The notes under the pieces: model-generated
The model's input: the letters and a program-made list of their open reading frames with translations, nothing else
The model's database searches: none
Told to the model about the DNA's origin: nothing
In this document: positions 45,816-58,800 of the stretch, piece after piece
Layout of the letters: each line of letters opens with the position of its first letter
How positions within the stretch are numbered: position 1 is the first letter of the stretch
NCBI GenBank assembly: GCA_946811695.1
Contig: OX328128.1
Location: forward strand, 78,500,606-78,564,605
Length of the DNA stretch: 64,000 bases
Source: Gonocerus acuteangulatus
Lineage: Eukaryota; Arthropoda; Insecta; Hemiptera; Coreidae
Direction: 5' to 3'
Made by a program: the position numbers and the translations under genes

Positions 45816-46483
45816 TAAAACACACTTTTTACAAGAGTGTAAAATAATACACTGTATGCATCAATAGAATATATATAGTCGGGGTTTGGTTGTATGTTGA
45901 ATAAAACTAAATTTTATAACAAAAATGAGTTATATCTCTGCTGACATTTTGGCTTGACATTCAAGCCTTCTACAGGCTATGGAGGAGAGTGAGAACAGTT
46001 CCGTGTCTTGAAAGCTACATTTCTGAGTGAGCAGCACACAGCTAAATGAGTAGCACACAGAGTGTCGCCTCAAAGGCACAGAGCTGTTCTCAATCTCCTC
46101 GGCCAGCTGATATACAACTCATTCTAGTTATAAAATGTAGTTTTATTCAATATATGAGCGAACCCCGCCTACCTACACCTTCTCAAGGCCAACAATATCT
46201 TCATAATAATTTTTTTATATTTTATATTGCAGATCGAGATGTACACGTAGAGGATCACATGTTTGTATCACTGTCTACGTAGCAAGAAATATCCTGAAGC
46301 AAGACCTGGGTTTCACCAAGGAACTAATATCCGTTGATTGCATTTGTGCAGCGCGAAGGGCAAAACTCATCAAGTTTACACGACCTAAACTAGTTTTGTA
46401 ATGTAAATACTACAACATGGACATCACTCATGGCAATAAAACAATTTTCTTAAAAAAAATTAAAAAAATCATTGTGTTAATCT
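45816..46483. other. Spacer with no recognised gene
   Basis: Repeat-like text (GAGTGAGAACAGTTCCGTGT, AATTTTATAACAAAAATGAG). A 78-codon frame at 46046-46282 has no recognised domain. Confidence 0.4.
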
Positions 46484-47045
46484 ATATATATAAACATCAC
46501 ATGTCTGTCTGTTATACAAATCTACACCGTTTGACCAAACTTGGCACACAGGTAGGTCTTGATACGGGAAATCTCCTAGGCTAGGTCAAAATAGTCAAAT
46601 TTCAAAATTTGGTCAAAAGGTTTCTTGAAGAAAAATTGGCTACACTGAACCATTCAGATTCTGACGGCCATTTTGAATAATGTCTCAAATTTATTTGTTG
46701 ATGTTCTTGATAATTAGAATAACTCGAACTCATTGATGACTTTACATCATTATATAATCATGAAATGCAGTTTATTTCAATTTTATATCAACAGTCACTG
46801 TCTAACTAAGGAGTGCTGGCCTTTCTTTGATAAGAGCTATCTACTCGCAGGCTGTCGTGCTGGCCTCTGTCGGCTGTTTTATGAATTGCTGTGGTGCTGA
46901 CCTCTGCCAGCTGCTTTATGAATTACTTGATAGATATAAACAAATTCACACCGTTTGACTGATTTTGGCGTAACTGGATACTCAGGTAGACCTTGATACG
47001 AGGAGAGTCAAAGGCAGGAAGTAGGTGTAGCATGGCACGCTGGGG
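46484..47045 (+). repeat. Dispersed repeat, sister of 33297-33925
   Basis: Opposite orientation to 33297-33925. Starts after ATCTATATATATAAACATCA and ends with GTAGCATGGCACGCTGGG. Confidence 0.75.
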
Positions 47046-47159
47046 AACAATAAACATTTATGATCTAAGTTTTAGAAAGGAAAGGAAGAAATTAAGGCAA
47101 ATTAAAATTAATAATTTTACATTGAACTAGCCAAATCACACGTGAAATATTTTCCTTTC

Positions 47160-48235
47160 CTTTTTTTATCTACCTCCAGCAGGGAACTATTTTTTATATT
47201 GCCTCATCTCCCTCCAGCAGGGATCTATATTTTACATTGACCCATCTATCTCCTGAAGGAATATATTGTTATAATATAAAAAATAAAAATAAATTAAAAT
47301 AGCCACACGTTGATGTGCCAAAATGTTATAATATAAATAAATTGTTTTATTTTTAATAAATTTATTTACGTACGCCTCTACGTTGGGAGCCAATATAATA
47401 AAATTTTATAATATTTAATTTTAGAAACTCTTTATCTCAGGGGTCGGGTTCGAGTCCAGTAAAGTAATACAAAGATAATTGTAAATAAAAAAAAAACAAA
47501 ACAAAAGAAAAACTCATAGATAAGTTACACTCAGAAATAGGACAAACAAACATCATCTGATATAAAGCCAGCTCGGTATTAACTGCATATGGAGGATCTT
47601 CTTTAAAACTGTATCTTCTTTTCCCTGAACTGCACTTATGAGACTGTATATATGAGACCAGCTGTACACTGAACGAGAGCTGCCTTAGGAATGGCGTTGT
47701 TTCTTGGCGGGAGCGTCATACCGGTCTCCAATGCTACCTGTATCGACTGCTAGACAAATATAACAAATAATATTTGCTTATCCCAGCAACGAATCCAACA
47801 TATCAATGAGCTTTTTTGGATTTTCCGAATTTTCTGTGTTAGTTTTTTTTTTTTATTTAGAACTTTTAATCTTCGATGAAAGTTAATATAAGAAAAATTT
47901 ATTTGTTTTTTATTTTCCGCAAACCTTGTATTCGTCTTTACCCGCCTTTTTTACCTTTAACGGTTATTCGAATTTAAAACTTTTAAATATGTAATATAAA
48001 ATATCATTACAATATATTTTTTCAACTACCTCGTGCTGGGAACTATTTATTATATTGTCTCATCTCTCTTCAGCAGGAATCTATATTTTACATTGTCCCA
48101 TCTCCCCCATCAAAGAATCTATACTTTACATTGTCCCTTCTTCCTCTGTACAGTAATCTATACATTACATTGGCCCATCTCTCTCCTGTGGGATATATGT
48201 ATTACATTGTCCCATCTTCCTCTGTACAGGACATT
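47160..48235. repeat. Diverged ~45-bp tandem repeats and AT-rich spacer
   Basis: Blocks at 47165-47275 and 48023-48235 repeat TACATTGTCCCATCTCYCTC + CAGCAGGGATCTATATTT with divergence. Between them is AT-rich sequence with no gene. Confidence 0.6.
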
Positions 48236-48236
48236 A

Positions 48237-48371
48237 GACATTAGCGCCGACATCCAGGGGGCAGCGAGGTATTTTCCCGAGCCGAGGTATGAGAAAATTC
48301 CTGCTGCCGGTGGGAATCGAACCCACCATCTCCTGCTTATGAATCTAAGGTGCTAGCCACCACGGGAGACC
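48237..48371 (-). mobile_element. SINE family A, 3'-truncated
   Basis: Minus strand: head with B box GGTTCGATTCCCACC and body to ATGTCGGCGCTAATGTC. The poly-A end is missing and it abuts the tandem repeats. Confidence 0.75.
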
Positions 48372-48878
48372 CCTAGTAGAGGTATTAAATATTGCTGCTT
48401 CCAAATCCAGATGAGCTAACTGATGAGGAAGATATCAATCAACGAGGATTTGGTGAACAGCAGGAATAAGTTGGAATTCCAATCAAAAAATACAATACAA
48501 ATGAAAAAGTCGAATGCCATAATAAAGTATGAGTATCAAGGTGGAGTTGATCTTCGTTCATGGTTTCTACAAAGGAACCATGTTCCTACTTAAAGGAAAA
48601 AAATGATATTGGCATATTTTCAATTGAATGGTTGTTATGGCATTATTAAGTGCTTGTATTGTCCACAAGATGGTGAAGAGGACTGTACTTGGTGGATGGG
48701 AATGAGTAAACATTTTACGCTGGCCCATGCAAAGTTGCGGGAGACATAATATTTGAGAAAAGTTAAATATATTCCATTCATCTTACCTTTAATGTGCTGC
48801 CACTGTACCTGTTACCTTATATGGTATGACCTGTAACTGGCTCGGAGAATACTGTGACCAGTACTTGCGTACATATAA

Positions 48879-48887
<9 letters not shown>

Positions 48888-48939
<52 letters not shown>
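48888..48939. repeat. (AT)n microsatellite
   Basis: About 52 bp of TA repeats. Other tracts over 40 bp: 33868-33922, 35494-35547, 55762-55804, 60948-60999. Confidence 0.9.
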
Positions 48940-48940
<1 letters not shown>

Positions 48941-48980
48941 GTTATTTTTCTTCGTTTGGAATCACATTTTCAGATGAAAT

Positions 48981-49294
48981 GTTAATTGTTTCAAGAAACC
49001 AATTACTAAAATTCAATCTCTTGATGCTGATATAGTTTTTGTGTACGGTTTCTGTAACGGTAATGCTTATGAAGTGATGCGAGAGTTTGCGAGCCCCACA
49101 TAGAAGAGTGCCTAATCGACAAGTCTTTTAAAAGTTAACAAAAAGACTCGTCGATTGGGCACTCTTCTATTTGGGGATCGGCATGCAAACTCTCGCATCA
49201 CTTCATAAGCATTACCGTTGCAGAAACCGTACACAAAAAAAAAATCAGCGTCAAGAGATTGAATTTTAGTAATTGGTATCTTGAAACAATTAAC
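48981..49294. repeat. Fold-back hairpin with about 150-bp arms
   Basis: Arms 48981-49129 and 49139-49294 are near-perfect inverted copies around AAAGTTAAC. A terminus-like GGGGACACCCTGTATATATA lies downstream at 49456. Confidence 0.85.
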
Positions 49295-49903
49295 AATGAC
49301 AATTAAAAATTTAAATAAGTACAGAAATGAAAACATGTTTTGTTCTTGTTTTGCCATTTTCTCCAAAACAAAGAAAAAACGAGGAAATCTCTAAATGCCT
49401 TTTTGTCTTAATTTTTCAGTCCCCTACACACTCCTGAAGTTTTGCCATTTAAATTGGGGACACCCTGTATATATACTTACAGTATTCACAAGCACAAACA
49501 AATAAATATGTACGTGTGAGGAAATACATAATTTAAATAGAACAAGTGTGAATTAGTTCAAGAATAAAAAGAGAGGGTGGGAATAGAAACAACACATTAA
49601 TTAGAAAATATGAATGAGTCAATCATTTGAAAAACACATACAACTAGCAATTTAATTTACAAAAGAGTTGTTAAATAAAAAAAAAAAAAAATCCCGAATA
49701 AGATATAATCGAGAAATTCGGTTGAGTATAAAAGAAAACGGACTATCAGGAAATTACAACAATATAAGAATAGGAGTTTGAAGAATAAGCTACTTATCCA
49801 CATTTACAAATTTTAATATGGTTTTAAAGCTCAAAAGAAGATTTTCAAATGATTGATTCAGAGGAATATATATATTTAGAAAAAATAAATGTATAATTCA
49901 AGC

Positions 49904-52900
49904 TTATATCTTAATTCCATGGAGTTTTCTATTCAATTCTTGAAACTTAAGGATTTTCCTTATGAAAAAATCACCAAACCGATTGGCAACTTTAGTATCA
50001 GCGATATGAATCATGTCACCATCAATGTAGAAGTCCAACTAAAAAAAAAGAAGAAAATATTAAAAAAGGCACGTAGAAACAGATTTTGGGATAGTTTAGT
50101 CCTGGAATGCAGTGTGCGGTCACTGATAAGGTTACCATTGTGAATAATTGTCCCTCCGTATTCCTCTATGTAATTATTATTATTAATATTATTGTTGTTT
50201 GGTGTGTTCATTGGCGATTAAAACAAAGAACAGTATTTTCTGAACCACCAATCAGGGTGTCTACTACTTTTGTGAAAGCCAAATTCAGGACACGAAATGC
50301 ATATTACATGCCCATTAAAAAGAAAAAGCCTGAACTTTTATAATAAAATTATTTCTAACATTACACAAATACCCGCGATATCTGAATAAATAAAATTTGA
50401 CATACATGTAAAACAAATATTGAGGCCCGGTAGCCGTGAGTGTTAAGGCGTGAGCACTTAACACTCTGTGCCAAAGGTCGTGGGTTCGATTCCCACTATG
50501 GGGTGGAGGCTTTTTTTAGAAAAAAGAAAAAGCATCAAAAGGGTGGTAACCTATAGATAACCCGTCCCGAAATTCGTAGTTAATAATAATGGACGTTAAA
50601 AGTTAAATAAATTAAAATAAATAACTTTATAAAATGTCTTAAAAAATCTTTTGTTAAAGATGATAGTTAAATTAATTTTAAAAGTGAAGAAACGATGATA
50701 CTAAACATTTTAGAATGACTATGGAATTAGCAGCCTCAAAAATATTGAACAATGGTAGCAGAATGCAAAATTTCTAAAAATTGTTGTTGTCAATGTACAT
50801 GATTTAGTAAATTAAAGTGTATATAATTTATGCACTTGTACAGAATTGGCAAATCATAGTACAAGAAAATCTGGGACCATTAATTAGTGGTAATCAAAGA
50901 GAGAAACGCATTCATACTTATTAAGTTAAAATAATAACGTTTGAACTTAAAACACTACTTGAGGGGGTTTTGAAACATGAGTTCTACTGCTTAACTCTAA
51001 CTAACGCAAATCACTGAGCTATAGAATATTTAATTAAATAAAACTACAAAAAATAAAATAATAATAAAAAAAAATACAAGTTTGTGTTCAAATACAGGTA
51101 ATTTAATTTAAAATTTAACGTGCGTTATTATTTTAGGGCGGGTTATCTATAGGTTACCACCCTTTTCTAGCCAGGATAGGGCTGATGCTTTTCTTTTTTC
51201 TAAAGTAAAGCCACCACCCCTAGTGGGAATCGAACCCACGACCTTTGGCGCGGAGTGTTAAATGCTTTTAACACTCACAGTCACCGGGCCTCCTTGTATT
51301 CAAATAAACATGTAATGATTAAATAAAAAAAAAAAATGTGAAATGTACCTCGGAGCCAGATTGGAATGAGCCTTCTAGACCTGATGTCCCTTTAGTCCAA
51401 ACAATGTTCTTCATTTTATGCTTAAAGCATAGGAGATGAGTCCTCAAGGTAGCAACTTCACTTTTTGCTACGATTTCAGCACCGCTTCCATGGCTCATGA
51501 ATGTTGCTAATTTACTGATGGGAAGAGTCGTATATAACTTCAGGTAACTAAAACAGTCAAAAAAAAAAAAATTAATAAAAAACTAAGACAAATTACTTGT
51601 ATCAAAATATATTAACGATTCGAAATCATGCTTTACAGTTCATAAGTTCTGTACTCATAAGTAATAGAGCACCAAAGAGAGGCAATGGCCTGAGCACAGC
51701 GTGAATAAGACGGGTATTTAACAAGGTCTGCAAGCCCATGGAACGTCCTAACTCTTTCTCCCAAGGAACTGGATTATAGTTCCTAGAGTAGAGATGGGCG
51801 ACCTGAATCGATCTATTAAGACGATATATTGATCTTTTGAATCGATCTCCAAGGGCCGATATTTTCAAAGAATCGATCTCCAAGGGCCGATCTTTTAATG
51901 GATCGATCTTCAAGGGCAGATCTTTTAATGACTCGATCTCCAAGGACCGATATGTTCAAAGAATCGATCTCCAAGGGCCGATATTTTCAAAGAATCGATT
52001 TCCAAGGGCCGATCTTTTAATGACTCGATCTCCAAGGACCGATATGTTCAAAGAATCGATCTTCAAGGGTGATCTTTTTAAAGAATTGTTCTTCAAGGGC
52101 CAATCTTTTAAGGAATCGATCTATATCTAGAATACCATAAAATAAAGTGTTTTTTATTTCAAATATTCAAATACTTAATCTACCTTCTTGTTACACAATC
52201 TCATTTCTATTATTATCTGAAGAAAAAATGTATGGAACATTATACGACTCAATACTTTCAGTTTCTCTAAATAGAGGGAATAAGATAATATAATAAAAAT
52301 AAGGTTTCAAACTGTGCTCATAATTTGCATTCTCTATTATTATTATTTTATTCTATTTTTTTTTCCATTTGATAAACATATATATGTAATAATTCAGTAG
52401 TTCATTCTGTATTACTTTGGATGAAAAATAGCCTTAAATTTTTCTACTTTTAGGTTACAGATATGTTTTTCTTATTATCAAGTATTCAAATCGACTTATT
52501 TAGGCTGATTCGCATTAGTGATGGGCGATTCTCCAATAAGAAAAGATTCAAATCGAAATGAAATACGAATTTCGTAGGAAATTGTAAGTAATCGTGGAAT
52601 CGATCAATATCGAAGATCGAGCTATATCGATCTTCTGAGCCTAGAAGATTGATCTTTTGAATCAATCTGAGCTCGCCGATCTTTTTTGTTGATCAATCAT
52701 TTCATTTTGATTTGAATAGATTCATATTCAAGAATCGCCTATTACTAACCTAGAGACATCTAGTAGGACTTCCAGTCCAGGCAAAGAATGCTTGAAATCA
52801 GTTATAGGTGGAAGTGTTTGGAACACAATTTTTGACTTCATAACTTTGTTTCGGCTAGTTAGAGGGTCAACATATCCAAAGTCCTCGTCCGTAGTCTTTC

Positions 52901-55753
52901 TGCCGGGGGGGGGGGGGGGGGGGGGGGGTAAAAGGTCCCCATTTTTCGGGTTTTCACTTATATCTCGGACACCCTGCGTCCTAGCGACATGACTATTCTA
53001 TAACAAATGAAAGCTGATTAAATTTCCTACAAGTTCTATTCTATAAAGTTTTTCGAGATATCTTTAGTTTTCGAAATATCCGCTCTTGAAAGTCTGTCAT
53101 TTTGGGGAAAAACACTATTGCCGCATATTTTTTCCCCGTTTTGACCGGATAACTCTTCAACAATGTACCAAAATAATAAATAACGGTTATAGGGTTGTAG
53201 AGTATTGCATTCCCTTCAATAATATATATTACTTTGCTATTTTATGTATTTTCCTTCAAACGTAAAAATAATTTCAGTGTTCATCGTGAAATCTGAAATG
53301 TAGCGACTAACAGCCCAGGAAACTAAGAGTTATAGGTTAAAATGTTTAGAACACAATTTTTAACTTCATAACTTTGTTTCGGCCAGTTCGTCAACATATC
53401 AAAAGTCCTCAACCGTTGCCTTTGAGCCGGGGGGGGGGGGACGGGGGGTTTAGAAGGTCTCATTTTTCGGGTTTTCACTTATATCTCAGAAACCCTGCGT
53501 CCTAGCGACATGACCATTCTATAACAAATGAAAGCTTATTAAATTTTCTACAAGTTTTATTCAATGAAGTTTTTCGAGAAATCTTTAGTTTTCAAAATAT
53601 CCGCTCTAAAAGTCTGTAATTTTGGGAAAAAACACACTTTTTTCTATTCTCGACCGGATATCTCTTCAACGATGCACCCAAAAAATAAATGCCGGTTATG
53701 GGGTTGTAGAGCATTCCATTCGCTTCAATAATAAATATTACAATACTATTTTATGTATTTTCTTTCAAACGTTGTATACGCACTCACTTGGTCTTAACAA
53801 AACCATTGCCAATAATATGGTCAAGATGTTATATAATTGAGTGTGAATAACTGGTCAGAGGCCCAAAATTATATATTTCGTACTATTTATATGTCCAGTA
53901 CTACCTATATTTACATAATGGAGTATATTTTGGACAATACAATGACTGGAAATGGTGAGAAATTGAACAGTTCATTGGTCGACAGTTGTTGCAAGATATC
54001 ACGATGAACACTAAAACTGTTTTCACAGTTGAAGGAAAATACATAAAATAGTAAAGTAATATATATTATTGAAGCGAATGGAATGCTTTACAACCCCATA
54101 ACCGGCATTTATTTTTTGGGTTCATCGTTGAAGAGATATCTGGTCGAGAATAGAAAAAAGTGTGTTTTTTTCCCAAAATGACAGACTTTCACGAGCGGAT
54201 ATTTCGAAAACTAAAGATATCTCGAAAAACTTTATAGAATAGAACTTGTAGGAAATTTAATCAGCTTTTATTTGTTATAGAATGGTCATGTTGCTAGGAC
54301 GTAGGGTGTCCGAGATATAAGTGAAAACCCGAAAAATGGGACCTTCTAACCCCCCCCCCCCCGGGATTAATGGCTAGGGGCGAGGAATTTTGATATGTTC
54401 ACCTCCTATCCAGCCCAAACAAAGTTACGAAGTCAAAAATTGTGTTCCACAAATTTCCATCTATAACTGTTCGTTGACTGGACTGTTCTGAGAGTTGAGG
54501 CTGCATTTCTTTTGCCCCTATATCCCTATATGTTAACATTCTTCACAAAAGATTTTAACAAAACATTAACTTTTTGTATTCTAAGCTTTCCAAATGACAC
54601 TATGAATAAGAACAGAAACACACCAAGATGAAGCAGTTCATGCGAGTCGGACTAATTTTTAAATATACAGCTGACTATCTATTGATATTACTAGTAAAAA
54701 ATTGGCTTTGAAGGACAAATGAATGAATTGTTAGCAGAAGTCAGACCGTACAGTGTATCGGTCTTGTTGGGTAAAATGAGATGAGATTGGTGAGCGTAGG
54801 AGTTTCGGTGGTAGCTTCAGACCTTGAGACCAACCGGTCTTCTCCTCTCAGGCATACACGAGTGCTTAAAGAGTTAAGGAACCGTGGGTCTCCACAGCCT
54901 GAGCCATCTAGGACAGTAAGCAAAGAGAGACATTGGCTCATGGATCCACCCCCTTGGAAGCCATGTGGATTGACAATGAGAATCATGGTTTGGACTCCAG
55001 TACAGTCAGTTCAAAGAAAATGTTATAACATACAAATTTAACTAATATAATATTTAAAAAGTCTGTCACACAGGAGCTGCATAACTAAGCACTTTCCTCA
55101 GAATTTGGGTAGTGTAGACTGCATTCCTGAATAATTTTCTTAAAATATCCTAGATAAATAAAATAAAATCATGAACTTAATAAATTCACAAAAATTTCAT
55201 ATTTTCGACTTTTGAACTGACGCAGGAAGAGGATACAGGGATGTAGGGGGACTTCCCCCTAGTGGTAGAAAGCACTCCTAGCGGTGGCTTTGTGAACCTA
55301 CTTCTGGGCGGGCTAATTCTATTGAAATATAGTACAAAGTAAACCCCCTTTTCCGATAGACCGATTTAGCTCATTTTTACAACACTTCTTTCTTATGAAT
55401 TGCCCAGGACGTATACAGAATTTCGTTACAATACCGCAGAAATTACGACCGGTATGAGTATATTAGTAATTTGGGTCCGGAGTAAACCCCCCCCCTCTAA
55501 TGAACCGATTTAGTTTATTTTTACAATACATTTTTTTCTGTAGATTACCACTATGAATACCAAGTTTTGTTGAAATATATCAAAAACTACGGCTGGCATG
55601 GTCAAATTTTTGGGTCCGGAGTAAACCCCCCCTTCTGTTGGGCCGATTTTGGTGGTTTACGAACTCGTTCAATCGTTTGTTAATTGAATGCTGTATACCA
55701 AGTTTCGTGACAAAAAAACAAAAACTCTGGCCGCTATCGTGTTAACAGACATA

Positions 55754-55810
<57 letters not shown>

Positions 55811-58800
55811 TCTAAAATAATAATATAAATAATATATAAATTTTAACGGGGGTCATTTTTGGTTTCTACTAGGTAGGATCGATAAAGATTTGAAGACATT
55901 TTTCAAAAATTCCGTCATGAGTGCAACCTCAATAGCTACTTTCCTTCGGAGGAAAGTGCTAAAATTGCTTACCTTCTAATAGTTGGAAGCATTTTTTGCT
56001 GCTTTACTTCATCCATGAAAACCTGAGTTTGATGAATCATTGGCTCCTTGGTGTAATCGTCTGGAGGAGCATCAGTCGGTGGAGGCGATGGCATCAAGAA
56101 TTTCGGGCAAGCAAATTGGAAGCAGTTTTCAAATTCCTGTTTTCAAAATATATACTTTAAATTATTACCTTTCAATAAAACCTAATTGTTTTGGGTGTAA
56201 CCTAATTGTTTTAGCATTCTCTCATTTCCCCAGAACCCGCTTATGAAATCGACGCGATTATGCAATATGGAAGTTCCAACTAGAAAATTTCATGTTTCAG
56301 AGATCACGGATTCTCTGCCCTGGGCTACCTCTGTACTACGAAACTCCAACTCAACTTGAACAAGTTTTCTTGGGCAAAACTCAAGTGGAAAAAATTGTAG
56401 CACTTATGTTTTTGCCACTGCACATAATTAAATTGAATTATGTATAAATTTACTAGAAGAATAATGTGATATTAAACAACTGTTCAGTAACTGTGATTAA
56501 CGCAGATAGAATGCTCATTGAAATTCCAAGTATGTGTTTTGTTTTGTTTTTGTTTAACAGTGTATTAACAACTAACGTTAACCAAATGTGTATTTAAAGT
56601 AAAGAATCTCTGATTACAAAGATAAATATAAAAGAAATAATAGAAAACAAAATATGTAAACTAGAGATAGCTACAGAGCAAGTATTAATTTATTTATTTA
56701 TTTTTTTTACCCGGTGCATCAACTGCTGAGGTCATTAGCACCATCCTCATCAGTTTTGTTTTATAAACCTAAATCTGCTTTCTTGTTTCGGAATAAAATT
56801 TAAAGAAAACGAAAGAATAGTTCTTAAATCTAACCTATGATATACTAAAAATATTGGTTGCGTAATTTCTAAAAAATACCGGGTCAACCATACAAAATGA
56901 CACTAAACCTAAACAGATTGTATTTACATATTTGCAATAGATAAAATTACACTATGAACCTTTTCCCACACATAAAAGCATGTGGTACTCACACATTCAT
57001 TCAATATATTACACTCACACCAGTAAAACACATAAATAAACAGACATCATGTACTTATTTTGAACATTATATTATTTTAAAATTATTCTTATATTTGGGG
57101 GGGACACGCTAATGTCTTTCAGATACTCGATCAGTCTTTCCACAGATGGCTTCTGCTCAAGATATCTCTCAGGGTCTTTGTAAGTATTAATAAAATATAG
57201 AATATATAGAAATAAAGTAATGAGTAAATTTATGAATATTGTTTAAAACGGTTGCTCACTTGTAAATCTCCGTACTGCATCTTGTACATTTTCTCATGAT
57301 ATCCCTTCTCTCTCAACGCTTGTTGGATAGATTCATCAATACATTGTGGGTGCAATACTAAGCACATCGCAAGCAAATTATACATCTGGTCTGTTTGTTT
57401 ATTAATCTGAAAAGAATAATTTATATTACTGCTTCTAGAAAAATCTAACTATTCATGGATGCCTGTATGAAAAACATTTTAGGTACACATTAGTGTGTCA
57501 ATATACGCTATGGTTAGCAGTCTAAGGGTTAACCAGAATATCAGAGAGCTCTTTAATTAGAAGTTACTTATTATTAAGGCTAAATTGTAGATAGATATAG
57601 ATTATGAAAGGGAGAAAACTAACCTGATCGTTTTGGTATGTTTTGCTTTGGAATAGCTGCTTAGTACGTTGTAGATAGATATAGACCATGAGAGAGGAAA
57701 TTGTAGTACATTAAAACTAACCTGATCGTTTTGGTATGTTTTGCTTTGGAATAGCTGCTTAGTACGTTGTAGATAGATATAGACCATGAGAGAGGAAATG
57801 GTAGTACATTAAAACTAACCTGATCGTTTTGGTATGTTTTGCTTTGGAATAGCTGCTTAGTACGTTGTAGATAGATATAGACCATGAGAGAGGAAATGGT
57901 AGTACATTAAAACTAACCTGATCGTTTTGGTATGTTTTGCTTTGGAATAGCTGCTTAGTACGTTGTAGATAGATATAGACCATGAGAGAGGAAATGGTAG
58001 TACATTAAAACTAACCTGATCGTTTTGGTATGTTTTGCTTTGGAATAGCTGCTTAGTACGTTGTAGATAGATATAGACCATGAGAGAGGAAATGGTAGTA
58101 CATTAAAACTAACCTGATCGTTTTGGTATGTTTTGCTTTGGAATAGCTGCTTAGTACGTTGTAGATAGATATAGACCATGAGAGAGGAAATGGTAGTACA
58201 TTAAAACTAACCTGATCGTTTTGGTATGTTTTGCTTTGGAATAGCTGCTTAGTACGTTGTAGATAGATATAGACCATGAGAGAGGAAATGGTAGTACATT
58301 AAAACTAACCTGATCGTTTTGGTATGTTTTGCTTTGGAATAGCTGCTTAGTACGTTGTAGATAGATATAGACCATGAGAGAGGAAATGGTAGTACATTAA
58401 AACTAACCTGATCGTTTTGGTATGTTTTGCTTTGGAATAGCTGCTTAGTACGTTGTAGATAGATATAGACCATGAGAGAGGAAATGGTAGTACATTAAAA
58501 CTAACCTGATCGTTTTGGTATGTTTTGCTTTGGAATAGCTGCTTAGTACGTTGTAGATAGATATAGACCATGAGAGAGGAAATGGTAGTACATTAAAACT
58601 AACCTGATCGTTTTGGTATGTTTTGCTTTGGAATAGCTGCTTAGTACGTTGTAGATAGATATAGACCATGAGAGAGGAAATGGTAGTACATTAAAACTAA
58701 CCTGATCGTTTTGGTATGTTTTGCTTTGGAATAGCTGCTTAGTACGTTGTAGATAGATATAGACCATGAGAGAGGAAATGGTAGTACATTAAAACTAACC

